In this document: piece after piece, positions 35,027 through 42,590 of the stretch
Numbering within the stretch: the stretch's first letter is position 1
Layout: the number at the start of each line of letters is the position of its first letter
Notes under the pieces: generated by a model
The model's input: the letters and a program-made list of their open reading frames with translations, nothing else
Told to the model about the DNA's origin: nothing
Databases searched by the model: none
Program-made: the position numbers and the translations under genes
Source: Nocardioides mangrovi
GTDB taxonomy: Bacteria; Actinomycetota; Actinomycetes; Propionibacteriales; Nocardioidaceae
Direction of reading: 5' to 3'
Length of the DNA: 64,000 nucleotides
Assembly: GCF_020073815.1 (NCBI RefSeq)
Contig: NZ_JAIQZJ010000008.1
Location: 228,397 to 292,396 of the forward strand

Positions 35027-36177
35027 GCGGACCGGAAGACGTGGACGGTGCAGGCGCCATGGTCGAGCCCGGCTATCCCGCCACCCGTGACGTGGGTGAG
35101 GGCGGTGCGTGCACCCTCCACCTGCCGGTCCCCGGCTCGTCCGGTCAGCTGCCAGAACACCTCTGCCACCTGGGCGGCGCCGCTCGCGCCGACCGGGTGG
35201 CCCTTGGCCAGCAGCCCGCCGCTCGGGTTGACCACCACGCGACCGCCGAAGGTGGTCTCGCCCCGATGCAGGAGCGAGGCGGCCTCCCCCGCGGGGCACA
35301 GGCCGAGGGCCTCGTAGTAGACGAGCTCGGCGATGCTGAAGGCGTCGTGGAGCTCGACCACGTCGAGCTCCTCGGGACCGAGGCCGGCAGCCTCGTAGGC
35401 CTCGCGCGCCGAGTCGACGGTGATCTCCGGGCGCAGCATGTCGCGTGCCCCCAGCTCGAGCGTGCCCGAGTGGAGTACCGACGCCAGGAGCTCGACGGCC
35501 GGGCCGTCGAGACGGCGGCGAACGGCCTCGGAGACGAGCACGACCGCGGCTGCACCGTCGCCGGTCGGGCAGCACATGAACAGGGTGAGCGGATCGGCGA
35601 TCCGTCGCGATCCGAGCACCTGCTCGGCGGTGACCTCCGAGCGCAGCTGGGCGAGCGGATTGCGCGCGCCGTGGCGACGGGCCTTGACACTGACCGCGGC
35701 CAGGTCCGCGAGGCTGCCCCGGTCGTGGAGGTAGCGGCGGGCCCGCATCGCGTAGAGCGCGGGCATGACCATCCCCTGCTGCACCTCGGGATCCTCGGCG
35801 ACCAGCGGGAGCGTGCCGCCACCGAACTGGGTCAGCTTCTCGACCCCCACCACCAGGGCCACCTCGTGCTCGCCGGCGGCGACCGCCCGCGCGGCCTGGT
35901 GCAGCGCGGTCGCGCCGCCCGAACAGGCGTTGTCGACGTTGACGACCGGGATGCCCCCGATGCCGATCTCCTTGAGGATCCGCTGACCGGTCAGCATCCC
36001 GCCGAAGCTGTGTCCGAACCAGGCGGCCTGGACCTCACGACGGTCGATCCCGGCGCAGCGCAGGGCGTCGAGCACCGGGCCGACGGCGAGTCCCGCGTAG
36101 GAGCAGTCGCGGTGCCGGCCCATCGGGATCATGGCCGCCCCGACGACGTACGTCGGAGCCTCCAGCTGCCCGCTCAC
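35023..36177 (-). CDS. SCP2-type thiolase (1), partner of DUF35 protein
   Basis: This 384-residue thiolase of the SCPx/acetyl-CoA acetyltransferase-like branch keeps nucleophile Cys85 in VDNACSGGATAL, HDAFSIAE, and GGLLAKGHPVGASG. Such thiolases pair with a DUF35 OB-fold subunit, as in benzoylsuccinyl-CoA thiolase BbsAB and the Ltp2 aldolases of steroid side chains. Because Cys is kept, thiolytic cleavage is more likely than retro-aldol chemistry. GTG 36177 overlaps the DUF35 gene stop by 4 bp. Confidence 0.9.
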   Translation of the reverse strand: MSGQLEAPTYVVGAAMIPMGRHRDCSYAGLAVGPVLDALRCAGIDRREVQAAWFGHSFGGMLTGQRILKEIGIGGIPVVNVDNACSGGATALHQAARAVAAGEHEVALVVGVEKLTQFGGGTLPLVAEDPEVQQGMVMPALYAMRARRYLHDRGSLADLAAVSVKARRHGARNPLAQLRSEVTAEQVLGSRRIADPLTLFMCCPTGDGAAAVVLVSEAVRRRLDGPAVELLASVLHSGTLELGARDMLRPEITVDSAREAYEAAGLGPEELDVVELHDAFSIAELVYYEALGLCPAGEAASLLHRGETTFGGRVVVNPSGGLLAKGHPVGASGAAQVAEVFWQLTGRAGDRQVEGARTALTHVTGGGIAGLDHGACTVHVFRSA

Positions 36178-36590
36178 CGAACGGTCCCGGTGCGCCGGGA
36201 GTCGGCGAACGCCCACCCGGCGGGACTGTCGGGGTCCTGGGCGAGCTCGACCGGCTGGTCGACCTGCCAGCCGCCCCCGGGATGGGCCAGCAGCGGCGCC
36301 AGCACCCGCACCCCGACACCCTCGGGGTCGGACAGGTCGACGTAGCCGATGTCGTACGGCGTCGGACGGCTGCTGGAGACGTGCACGGTCGTCCACGAGT
36401 ACAACCTGCCCCTGCTCCCCAGCGGACTGGGCTCGGGACGGGGCCGCGCGCACCGCGGACAGACCGTGCGTGCCGGGAAGGCGCGGGTGCCGCAGTCGCC
36501 ACATCGCGAGCCGACCAGGAAGGGCACCGGACCGGTGGTGTCGGCCTGAGGTGGCGACGCGAGGTCAGGGATCGGGGCACTCGGATGCAC
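36174..36590 (-). CDS. DUF35 Zn-ribbon/OB-fold subunit of the thiolase
   Basis: This 138-residue protein has a Zn ribbon with four cysteines in GSRCGDCGTRAFPARTVCPRC-like order (residues about 28-48) followed by an OB-fold (GRLYSWTTVHVSSSRP, VRVLAPLL). DUF35 proteins bind the CoA tail and complete the active site of SCP2-type thiolases or aldolases. I chose GTG 36590 because TACGGT lies 6 bp before it (leaderless) and the operator would otherwise be inside the gene. It is the first gene of the unit controlled by operator I. Confidence 0.88.
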   Translation of the reverse strand: MHPSAPIPDLASPPQADTTGPVPFLVGSRCGDCGTRAFPARTVCPRCARPRPEPSPLGSRGRLYSWTTVHVSSSRPTPYDIGYVDLSDPEGVGVRVLAPLLAHPGGGWQVDQPVELAQDPDSPAGWAFADSRRTGTVR

Positions 36591-36596
36591 GGGCCG

Positions 36597-36626
36597 ACCG
36601 TAGTGTCGACAGTTTTGCCTCGTCAA
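36597..36626 (-). promoter_or_regulatory. Promoter with operator I (36604-36611)
   Basis: On the minus strand TTGACG (36626-36621), an 18-bp spacer and TACGGT (36602-36597) precede GTG 36590 by 6 bp. TGTCGACA fills the downstream half of the spacer. The layout is identical base for base in spacing to the promoter at 38302. Confidence 0.7.
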
Positions 36627-36677
36627 GAGGAGAGATCGCCAGACCAGGCGCTTGGTGGCGCACCTGGGTGTAGATTC

Positions 36678-36709
36678 TGTCGACAGAAATGCCGGCCGGG
36701 CTCTACAGT
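36678..36709 (+). promoter_or_regulatory. Operator J (36678-36685) and leaderless -10 (TACAGT 36704-36709)
   Basis: TTCTGTCGACAGAA is a 14-bp perfect palindrome, the longest of the set, and covers the expected -35 position. TACAGT is 6 bp before ATG 36716. Operators I and J are 74 bp apart. Confidence 0.6.
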
Positions 36710-36715
36710 CGCGTC

Positions 36716-37012
36716 ATGATCCGCCATCTCATCCTGCGCACCCTGGTCGCCGGCGCTGCCGAGGAGCAGGTGGCGGAGCTCGAGAGCCGGCTCCGCGGTC
36801 TGACGGCCGTCCCCGGCGTCGGGGCCGTCGTCACCGGTCGCAACCTCGGGCTGGTGCCGCGCGACGGTGGCTTCGACCACGTCACCACCATCGAGCTCGA
36901 CGATGCCGCCGCCCTCCGTGCGATGGTCGCGCACCCGCTGCACGCCGCCTGCGTGGAGGCGGGTGCTCCGATCACCGGGGGCTCGGTCATCCTCGACGTC
37001 GCCGTCGGCTGA
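36716..37012 (+). CDS. Dabb-type (dimeric alpha-beta barrel) small protein
   Basis: This 98-residue protein starts MIRHLILRTLVAGAAEEQVAEL and carries GVGAVVTGRNLGLV, GFDHVTTIELDDAAAL and HPLHAACV, the order of strands and helices of the 'stress-responsive A/B barrel' family. Family members include olivetolic-acid cyclase-type proteins and small hydrolase/cyclase accessories. It is a leaderless single-gene unit. It could catalyse a cyclisation, ring opening or isomerisation of a ketone intermediate. Confidence 0.75.
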   Translation: MIRHLILRTLVAGAAEEQVAELESRLRGLTAVPGVGAVVTGRNLGLVPRDGGFDHVTTIELDDAAALRAMVAHPLHAACVEAGAPITGGSVILDVAVG

Positions 37013-37029
37013 AGGCCGGCAGCCGGGGA

Positions 37030-37695
37030 TCAGTCGACGGGGGAGCTCTCTCCCGCCCGGGGTCGGCGCCCGGCGAAGTCGTCCATGCCGATGAAGAACT
37101 CGCTGAAGCGCCAGCAGCCGTCCGCGTCGCGGCGCAGGTCGGCGGTGTAGAAGACGCTCGAGCCCAGGATCAGTCCGTCCGCGGCGACCGTCACCGCGCC
37201 GAACGCGAGCGCCGAGGCGGTGCCGGCGGCGAGGTCGAGATCCTCGACCAGCACGTTGCTGATCACGTGGCGGCGCTGGTCGCTCATCTCCGCGAAGATC
37301 GCCGTGAGGCGCTCCTCGACGGTGGCCCGGCCGGTGAACGTGGTGAAGGGCGTGGCCGAGCCCAGCGCCACGTGGTAGACGACGTCGTCGGTGAAGCACG
37401 AGCCGGCCACGTCGGCACGGCACTCGTCGTGCCCGATGCCGAACCGGTAGAACGCCTCGGCGATCTGGGCCCGGGCGGCGAGCGCCTCCGGGCTCCAATC
37501 GGCAGGCGCGAGTGTCTTCATGGTGACCTTGCCCTGACGGTGCGCCCAGGCCTGCGGCGGGAACGTCCCGGTCTGCCCGGTCTGCTCGGTCTGCTCGGTC
37601 TGCTCGGTCTGCTCGGTCTTCTCGGTCTGCTCGGTCTGCTCGGTCTGCTCGGTCTGCTCGGTCTGCTCGGTCTGCTCGGTCTGCTCGGTGGTCAT
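37030..37695 (-). CDS. NTF2-fold (SnoaL-like) protein with N-terminal TEQ repeats
   Basis: This 221-residue protein begins MT followed by 13 three-residue units, mostly Thr-Glu-Gln (one TEK, one TGQ), encoded by a perfect 9-bp array. A SnoaL/NTF2 domain follows (AEAFYRFGIGHDECRAD, FTDDVVYHVALG, FFIGMDDFAGRR). SnoaL-like proteins are hydratases, isomerases or cyclases. The strong ribosome site GAGGAGTGAGC before ATG 37695 indicates that the repeat tail is translated. An internal ATG at 37520 before KTLAPADW could give the domain alone. It is second in the NTF2 pair and converges with the Dabb gene. Confidence 0.8.
   Translation of the reverse strand: MTTEQTEQTEQTEQTEQTEQTEQTEKTEQTEQTEQTEQTGQTGTFPPQAWAHRQGKVTMKTLAPADWSPEALAARAQIAEAFYRFGIGHDECRADVAGSCFTDDVVYHVALGSATPFTTFTGRATVEERLTAIFAEMSDQRRHVISNVLVEDLDLAAGTASALAFGAVTVAADGLILGSSVFYTADLRRDADGCWRFSEFFIGMDDFAGRRPRAGESSPVD
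37569..37685. repeat. 9-bp tandem repeat, 13 units
   Basis: The + strand unit is CGGTCTGCT, 13 copies in 117 bp with variants only at units 1 (GCC) and 6 (TCT). Changes in copy number keep the reading frame and alter only the length of the TEQ tail of the NTF2 protein. It is not a CRISPR array: there are no spacers. Confidence 0.95.
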
Positions 37696-37721
37696 GCTCA
37701 CTCCTCGGGGATGGGGGCGGT

Positions 37722-38177
37722 TCAGATGTCGGCGACGACGGTGCGGCTCGCGACGCGCCAGCCGTCCGGGGTCCTGACGAAACGGTCCTCGTGCACGCCG
37801 GAGATGAGCACCCGGCGCTCCTTCGTGTCGGCGTCGATCTCGACGAACAGCACGTACGACGTGCCGCGGGCATGGTCCGTGCCGGCCGCCTCGGACTCGA
37901 GCACCAGGTCGCCCGTCCAGTGCCGACCCAGCCCCTGGCGCTTCTCGACCGCGGCGGTGGCGAACGCGAGCAGCTCCTGCGGACCGACGTGGCGGAACCG
38001 GGGCTGGCGTCCGGTCGCCTCGGAGGAGACCGCCTGGTAGATCCCGTCGTCGGTGAACACCTCGACGAAGTCGGCGGGCCGGCTGAAGTCCAGGGCCTGG
38101 CACAGGCGGGCGACCAGGGTGCCGATCTCGAGCTGGTCCTCGGCGGGCAGGACGGTCGCGGGGCGGGGCTCTGGCAT
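37722..38177 (-). CDS. NTF2-fold (SnoaL-like) protein (2)
   Basis: This is a 151-residue SnoaL/ring-hydroxylase-beta-like fold: QLEIGTLVARLCQALDFSRP, VEVFTDDGIYQAV, VHEDRFVRTPDGWRVASRTV. The last strand pattern is typical of scytalone dehydratase/NTF2-like isomerases. No catalytic His-Asp pair can be named with certainty. The start is ATG 38177; the partner gene with the TEQ tail follows after 26 bp, so the two may form a heteromer. It is transcribed away from the uptake-system operon from the operator K/L side. Confidence 0.78.
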   Translation of the reverse strand: MPEPRPATVLPAEDQLEIGTLVARLCQALDFSRPADFVEVFTDDGIYQAVSSEATGRQPRFRHVGPQELLAFATAAVEKRQGLGRHWTGDLVLESEAAGTDHARGTSYVLFVEIDADTKERRVLISGVHEDRFVRTPDGWRVASRTVVADI

Positions 38178-38241
38178 CGGGGGCACTCCAGGGTGAGGCG
38201 GGGCGTGCGGACCCGAGGACAGTAGGCCCGAGTGTGCCTTG

Positions 38242-38271
38242 TGTCCACACTTCGGTGGATAAGTGTCGACA
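38242..38271 (-). promoter_or_regulatory. Operators K (TGTCCACA 38242-38249) and L (TGTCGACA 38264-38271)
   Basis: Site K has one mismatch and site L is exact; their centres are 22 bp apart. On the minus strand TTATCC follows L directly and might serve as a weak -10 for the NTF2 pair. Distances to operator M are 75 and 53 bp. Confidence 0.5.
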
Positions 38272-38301
38272 AGAAAGGAGGAAGACGGTCGTGCCGATCG
38301 G

Positions 38302-38331
38302 TTGACACCTGCAATCTGTCGACAGTACGGT
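38302..38331 (+). promoter_or_regulatory. Promoter with operator M (38317-38324)
   Basis: TTGACA (38302-38307), an 18-bp spacer and TACGGT (38326-38331) form the best sigma-70-type promoter of the region. TGTCGACA lies in the spacer with one base before the -10. The uptake operon starts at ATG 38395 with a leader of about 58 bases and GGAAGGA. Confidence 0.7.
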
Positions 38332-38394
38332 CCAAGCCATAGTGAGAGCGTGGTCACACGCACCGCTGTCAGACCACCACCGGAAGGACACCTC

Positions 38395-39393
38395 ATGCAG
38401 TTCGGCATCCTCAGCGGTCGGCGCGCAGCAGCGCTCGCCGGCATCCTCGCCCTCTCGGTGAGCTCGCTCGCGGCCTGCGGCGGCGACGACTCGAGCGCGG
38501 CCACCACCTCCGACGGGCTCACCAAGCTGACCCTGTTGCGGTCGACCGGCGGCACCTTCGAGGCCATCTACATCGCCCAGGAGCAGGGGTTCTTCAAGGA
38601 CGCCGGCCTCGACGTCACGATCAAGGCCGGCGCCGCGGACACCTCGCAGAACGTCCCGTCCGTGCTGAAGGGTGAGGCGCAGCTGGCGATGACCGACATC
38701 GGTGGTCTGGTCAAGGCCGGGGCCGAGGGGCTCGACGTGAAGGCGGTCGCCCAGATCCAGGCGTCCTCCGACGACATCGCGCAGAGCGACGGACTCCTGG
38801 TGGCCAAGAACAGCTCGATCAGCTCCCCGGCCGACCTGGAGGGCAAGAAGGTCGGCCTCCCGGTCCTGGGCGGGAACCTGCAGATGGTGGCGATGTACTC
38901 GGTCGAGGAGGCCGGCGGCGATCCCAGCAAGGTCGACTGGGTGGCGCTGCCGACCGACTCGCTCCAGGACGCGGTCAACAAGGGCCAGGTCGACGCGATC
39001 AGCACGTTCGCGACGTTCTACACCACCGCGGTCGCGGACGGTCTCAAGCCGATCGACAAGGGCGGTCAGGAGCTCCTGGGCGACCCCCAGTCGCTCATCT
39101 TCGCCGACAGCGGCTGGCTCGATGACAACGCCGACGTCGCACAGGAGTTCGTCGACGCCTTCTCCAAGGGCGTCGACTACGCGAACAAGAACCCGGACGC
39201 CGTGCGAGCGGTCGACACCAAGTACACCGAGATGGATGCCGACACCATCGCCAACCGGGACATCTCCCCCTTCGACTACTCCTTCGACACCGAGGCCGTG
39301 GACACCGCGGCGGCCAACTTCTACAAGTACGGCATCACCGACAACGACGTGAAGGGCACGGACCTGCTCTGGTCCGACGCCCCGACCGACTGA
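38395..39393 (+). CDS. ABC substrate-binding lipoprotein (NMT1/SsuA type)
   Basis: This 332-residue lipoprotein has signal MQFGILSGRRAAALAGILA with lipobox LAAC (Cys27 or so). The NMT1/THI5-like fold follows: LLRSTGGTFEAIYIAQEQGFF and an AMTDIGGLVKAG core. Relatives bind thiamine precursors, sulfonates, nitrate or aromatic acids; the pocket here cannot be read. It is the first gene of the uptake operon. Permeases follow 20 bp downstream. It anchors on the outer face of the membrane. Confidence 0.93.
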   Translation: MQFGILSGRRAAALAGILALSVSSLAACGGDDSSAATTSDGLTKLTLLRSTGGTFEAIYIAQEQGFFKDAGLDVTIKAGAADTSQNVPSVLKGEAQLAMTDIGGLVKAGAEGLDVKAVAQIQASSDDIAQSDGLLVAKNSSISSPADLEGKKVGLPVLGGNLQMVAMYSVEEAGGDPSKVDWVALPTDSLQDAVNKGQVDAISTFATFYTTAVADGLKPIDKGGQELLGDPQSLIFADSGWLDDNADVAQEFVDAFSKGVDYANKNPDAVRAVDTKYTEMDADTIANRDISPFDYSFDTEAVDTAAANFYKYGITDNDVKGTDLLWSDAPTD

Positions 39394-39412
39394 CGATCGA
39401 GGCTGGAGCATC

Positions 39413-40252
39413 GTGACGACCCTCGTCGACACCACACCGGACCCGGCCGCGGCGCCCAAGCGGGCGCGGCGGCCGACCCGGAGCGGGCACGCCCGCCGAC
39501 TCGCCCTGCAGACCGCGTTCGTCCTCGCCATCCTGGCGGCGTGGTCCGTGGCCCGGATGGCGGACGTGATGACCGTCGACGCCCTGCCGGCGCCGTGGTC
39601 GGTCGCCGAGCGGCTCGTCGAGGACGTGCAGACCGCCGACTACTGGACCACCCTGCTCGACACCCTGCGCTCGGCCGTCGGGGGGCTGGTGGCGGCCGCC
39701 CTGGTCGGCATTCCGCTGGGCCTGGTGACGGGGACCTACGCGTGGGCCGAGCGGTCGACGCGGGTGCTCGTGGAGTTCGGGCGATCGTTCCCGGTCATCG
39801 CGATCCTGCCGGTGATGCTCCTGGTCATGGGCACGTCCTTCATGATGAAGGGGGTCGTGGTCTTCCTCGCGTGCGTGTTCCCGTTGATCATCCAGGCCCA
39901 GTACGGCGCACAGAGCGTCTCCGAGTCCGTCGACGAGACCGTGCGCAGCTACCGCATCGGTCGACTCCTCCGATTCCGCAAGGTGGTGCTCCCGGCCGCA
40001 TCGCCGTCGGTGTGGACCGGCCTGCGGATCGCCGCGACCATGGCAGTCCTGGTCTCGATCGGGGTCGAGATCCTCACCACCGTCCCGGGCGTCGGTCACG
40101 TCATCGTGACCAGCCAGCAGGACCAGAACTCTGCCAATGCCTACGCCTACATCCTGACTGCCGGGCTGCTCGGGTTCATCGTGACTCGGCTCGTGCAGCT
40201 GGCCGAGGCCCGTGCCCTGGCCTGGCGTCCGCCGACCACCCTGGAGAACTGA
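39413..40252 (+). CDS. ABC permease (SsuC/TauC type) 1
   Basis: This is a 279-residue permease with about six TM helices. The EAA loop is recognisable as VDETVRSYRIGRLLRFRKV (about residues 173-191). The start is GTG 39413. It pairs with the next gene, whose EAA loop is SVRAYRIGPLLRLRKV, to form a heterodimeric channel. The stop shares one base with the next start (TGATG). It transports the unknown pathway compound, with ATPase 31996. Confidence 0.92.
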   Translation: MTTLVDTTPDPAAAPKRARRPTRSGHARRLALQTAFVLAILAAWSVARMADVMTVDALPAPWSVAERLVEDVQTADYWTTLLDTLRSAVGGLVAAALVGIPLGLVTGTYAWAERSTRVLVEFGRSFPVIAILPVMLLVMGTSFMMKGVVVFLACVFPLIIQAQYGAQSVSESVDETVRSYRIGRLLRFRKVVLPAASPSVWTGLRIAATMAVLVSIGVEILTTVPGVGHVIVTSQQDQNSANAYAYILTAGLLGFIVTRLVQLAEARALAWRPPTTLEN

Positions 40253-41094
40253 TGATGACTGCGAGTCGACCGACGCGCTTCCTCCTCGGCGCCCTGCTGC
40301 AGCTGTGGATGCCGGCCCTGGTGGTCGTGCTCCTGTTCGTGGCCACCGCCAACAGCACGTCCTTCTACTTCCCGCCGTTCAGCGAGGTCCTGGTGGCGCT
40401 CAAGGACGCCTTCGTCGAAGGCGACCTGCTGTCGGACCTGCTGTTCAGCCTGAAGAACCTGGTGGCCGGCCTGGCCATCGCCATCGTGGCCGGGACCGTG
40501 ATCGGCACGGTGATCGCCGAGACCGAGTGGTTCCGGGTGGCCAGCCAACCGGTCCTCGACTTCGCCCGGGCCACGCCCATGGTCTCCTTCACCCCGGTCA
40601 TCATCCTCACCCTGGGGATCGGCGCCGCCCCCAAGATCTTCCTGATCAGCCTCGGAGCGTTCTGGCCGATCCTGCTCAACACGATCGCCGGGGTCCATGG
40701 CATCTCCCCGGCGGTCCGCGAGTCCGTGCGCGCCTACCGCATCGGGCCGCTGCTCCGGCTGCGCAAGGTGCTGATCCCCGGAGCGGCACCTCAGATCCTG
40801 GCCGGCATCAGGATCTCGTTGGCCGTCGCGATCGTGATGATGATCGTCTCCGAGATCTACGGGTCGCCCGAGGGGCTCGGTTACTTCATCCTGACCTCCG
40901 GCTCCTCCTTCCACGTGGCCGACACGTGGGCCGGAACGCTGCTGATCGGTCTGCTGGGCTACGCGTTGACCCTGCTGCTCATGGCCGTCGAGTACCTCTC
41001 CCTGGGGTGGTACGTCCAACGCGCACCGCGTACCCGGGCCCGGGATCGCCGGGCGGTGGCCTCCGTGGATCCCGCCGCGGTGCCGGCCGCATGA
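40252..41094 (+). CDS. ABC permease (SsuC/TauC type) 2
   Basis: This 280-residue permease, related to its neighbour, has the same EAA-loop form (residues about 161-176) and six hydrophobic segments. The start is ATG 40252 (a second ATG follows directly at 40255). The C-terminus has a short Arg-rich tail RAPRTRARDRR. It overlaps the following CMD gene by ATGA, so uptake and catabolism are translationally coupled. Confidence 0.92.
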   Translation: MMTASRPTRFLLGALLQLWMPALVVVLLFVATANSTSFYFPPFSEVLVALKDAFVEGDLLSDLLFSLKNLVAGLAIAIVAGTVIGTVIAETEWFRVASQPVLDFARATPMVSFTPVIILTLGIGAAPKIFLISLGAFWPILLNTIAGVHGISPAVRESVRAYRIGPLLRLRKVLIPGAAPQILAGIRISLAVAIVMMIVSEIYGSPEGLGYFILTSGSSFHVADTWAGTLLIGLLGYALTLLLMAVEYLSLGWYVQRAPRTRARDRRAVASVDPAAVPAA

Positions 41095-41714
41095 GCGGCC
41101 CGCGCGTCCGCGCCCTGCGCCCGTCCGAGCTCACCGCCGACCAGGCCGCGGTCTACGCCAGCATCGCGGGTGGTCCGCGGGCCTCGGGGCCGAAGCTCTT
41201 CGAGCTCACCGACCCCGACGGGCGCCTCAACGGACCCTTCAACGCGATGCTGCTCTCCCCCACGGTCGGGGACGCCCTGCAGGCGCTGGGAGCGGCGGTG
41301 CGGTACGGCACATCGCTGAGCGACCGCGTGCGGGAGATGGCGATCCTCGCGGTCGCGACCTCCTGGGACAGCGAGTTCGAACGCTATGCGCACGAAGCGG
41401 TCGGGCGGGCTGCGGGTCTCAGCGAGGAGGAGATCGTCGCGCTGCGGGACCTCCCGGCACTGACGCCCACCGATGTGAGGGAGGCCGCGGCGCTCGACGT
41501 CGTCCGGGCGCTCCTGGAACGCTCCGACCTCGACGACGCGGAGTGGGACGCCGCCAACGCCGTTCTCGGCCAGGACGAGATCTTCGAGCTGACCGCGTTG
41601 GTCGGCTACTACGCCACGCTCGCGCTGCTGATGCGCACCCACCGCGTGCCGGCGCCGCCCGCGAGCGGAGCCGGGGGCGGCGCCGGGGGCATCGGGGGCA
41701 GCGGCGCCGAGTAA
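41091..41714 (+). CDS. Carboxymuconolactone decarboxylase-family protein (3)
   Basis: This 207-residue protein has FNAMLLSPTVGDALQALGA, SDRVREMAILAVATSWDSEFERYAHEAVGRAAG and ALDVVRALL. The WxxEFERYAHE helix with no CxxC is of the CMD rather than AhpD type. A Gly/Ala-rich tail (APPASGAGGGAGGIGG) is low-complexity. It is the last gene of the uptake operon and the third CMD-like protein in the regulon (with 21971 and 33094). Confidence 0.82.
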   Translation: MSGPRVRALRPSELTADQAAVYASIAGGPRASGPKLFELTDPDGRLNGPFNAMLLSPTVGDALQALGAAVRYGTSLSDRVREMAILAVATSWDSEFERYAHEAVGRAAGLSEEEIVALRDLPALTPTDVREAAALDVVRALLERSDLDDAEWDAANAVLGQDEIFELTALVGYYATLALLMRTHRVPAPPASGAGGGAGGIGGSGAE

Positions 41715-41728
41715 GGACCGGGTGCCCG

Positions 41729-41762
41729 TTGACGAGATGAGTGTCGACAGTTAGTGTCGACA
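41729..41762 (+). promoter_or_regulatory. Promoter with operators N (41742-41749) and O (41755-41762)
   Basis: TTGACG (41729-41734), a 17-bp spacer and TAGTGT (41752-41757). Operator N fills the spacer and operator O overlaps the -10. Their centres are 13 bp apart, the only such close pair. It drives the six-gene unit 41800-47272. Confidence 0.65.
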
Positions 41763-41799
41763 CTCAAACCGTCAAACGCTCAGAGAGGCCGCTAAACGC

Positions 41800-42567
41800 G
41801 TGAATTCTTCAAGTAGTGCCGACACTTCATGGCTAGGCCTCCGTGACGTGGCCGTCGTAGTCGCTGGCGCCGGAGGGATCGGCAGCGAGTGCGTGGCCGG
41901 GTACGTCGAGGCGGGTGCGCGGGTCCTGGTGACCGACCGCGACCAGGACCGGCTCGACCAGATCGCCGACCAGCACCCCGGTGTGGAGGTGCTCGCCGCG
42001 GACCTGACCCGACCGGGCTCAGGTGAGGCCGTGGTCTCGACGGCCGTCAGCCGGCTCGGCGGCCTCGACGTGCTCCTCCACTGCGTCGGCGTCAACGACC
42101 GCCGCCCCGTGCTCGAGTTCAGCGAGGACGAGTGGGACCGGGTGATGGAGATCAACCTGGGGTCCGCGTTCCGCGTCGCCCAGGCGGCCGGTCGGCACAT
42201 GGTCGAGCGAGGTCGTGGCCGGATCGTCATGCTCTCCTCCGTCTCCGGCCTCCTCGCGCACGCCCACCACGCGCCGTACGCGGCGTCCAAGGGCGGCATG
42301 AACCAGATGATGCGGGTCATGGCCCGTGAGTGGGCCGCCTCCGGCGTCACCGTCAACGCGGTTGCCCCCGGCTACGTCGAGACCAATCTGACCGCCGCGC
42401 ACCTGGCCAAGCCGGGCGTGCGCGACGGGCTGACCGCCCTGGTGCCCGCCGGACGGCTGGGCCGTCCCGACGAGGTCGTCGGCCCGATCCTCTTCCTCTC
42501 CTCCCCGCACGCGGCGTTCGTCACCGGCCACGTGCTCTACATCGACGGTGGCCGAACCCTCGTCTGA
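41800..42567 (+). CDS. SDR oxidoreductase (2)
   Basis: This 255-residue classical SDR has LGLRDVAVVVAGAGGIGSE (glycine loop), HCVGVNDRRP, SSVSGLLAH with catalytic Ser, YAASKGGMN, and the end VLYIDGGRTLV. The GTG 41800 start leaves the degenerate operator P inside the first codons; GTG 41848 is another in-frame start but too close to the glycine loop. It is the first gene of the 41800-47272 unit. Confidence 0.88.
   Translation: MNSSSSADTSWLGLRDVAVVVAGAGGIGSECVAGYVEAGARVLVTDRDQDRLDQIADQHPGVEVLAADLTRPGSGEAVVSTAVSRLGGLDVLLHCVGVNDRRPVLEFSEDEWDRVMEINLGSAFRVAQAAGRHMVERGRGRIVMLSSVSGLLAHAHHAPYAASKGGMNQMMRVMAREWAASGVTVNAVAPGYVETNLTAAHLAKPGVRDGLTALVPAGRLGRPDEVVGPILFLSSPHAAFVTGHVLYIDGGRTLV
41817..41824. 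promoter_or_regulatory. Operator P (TGCCGACA, one mismatch)
   Basis: Degenerate copy in context GTAGTGCCGACACTTC, 62 bp from O and 75 bp from N. It falls within the first codons of the SDR gene as started at GTG 41800. Confidence 0.4.
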
Positions 42568-42590
42568 ACCCGCAGAACCAGGAGCCACAC

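Noticed and set aside
37569..37685. Short tandem repeat as a CRISPR array
   Set aside because: The units are 9 bp, contiguous and without spacers, and they are in frame within a gene.
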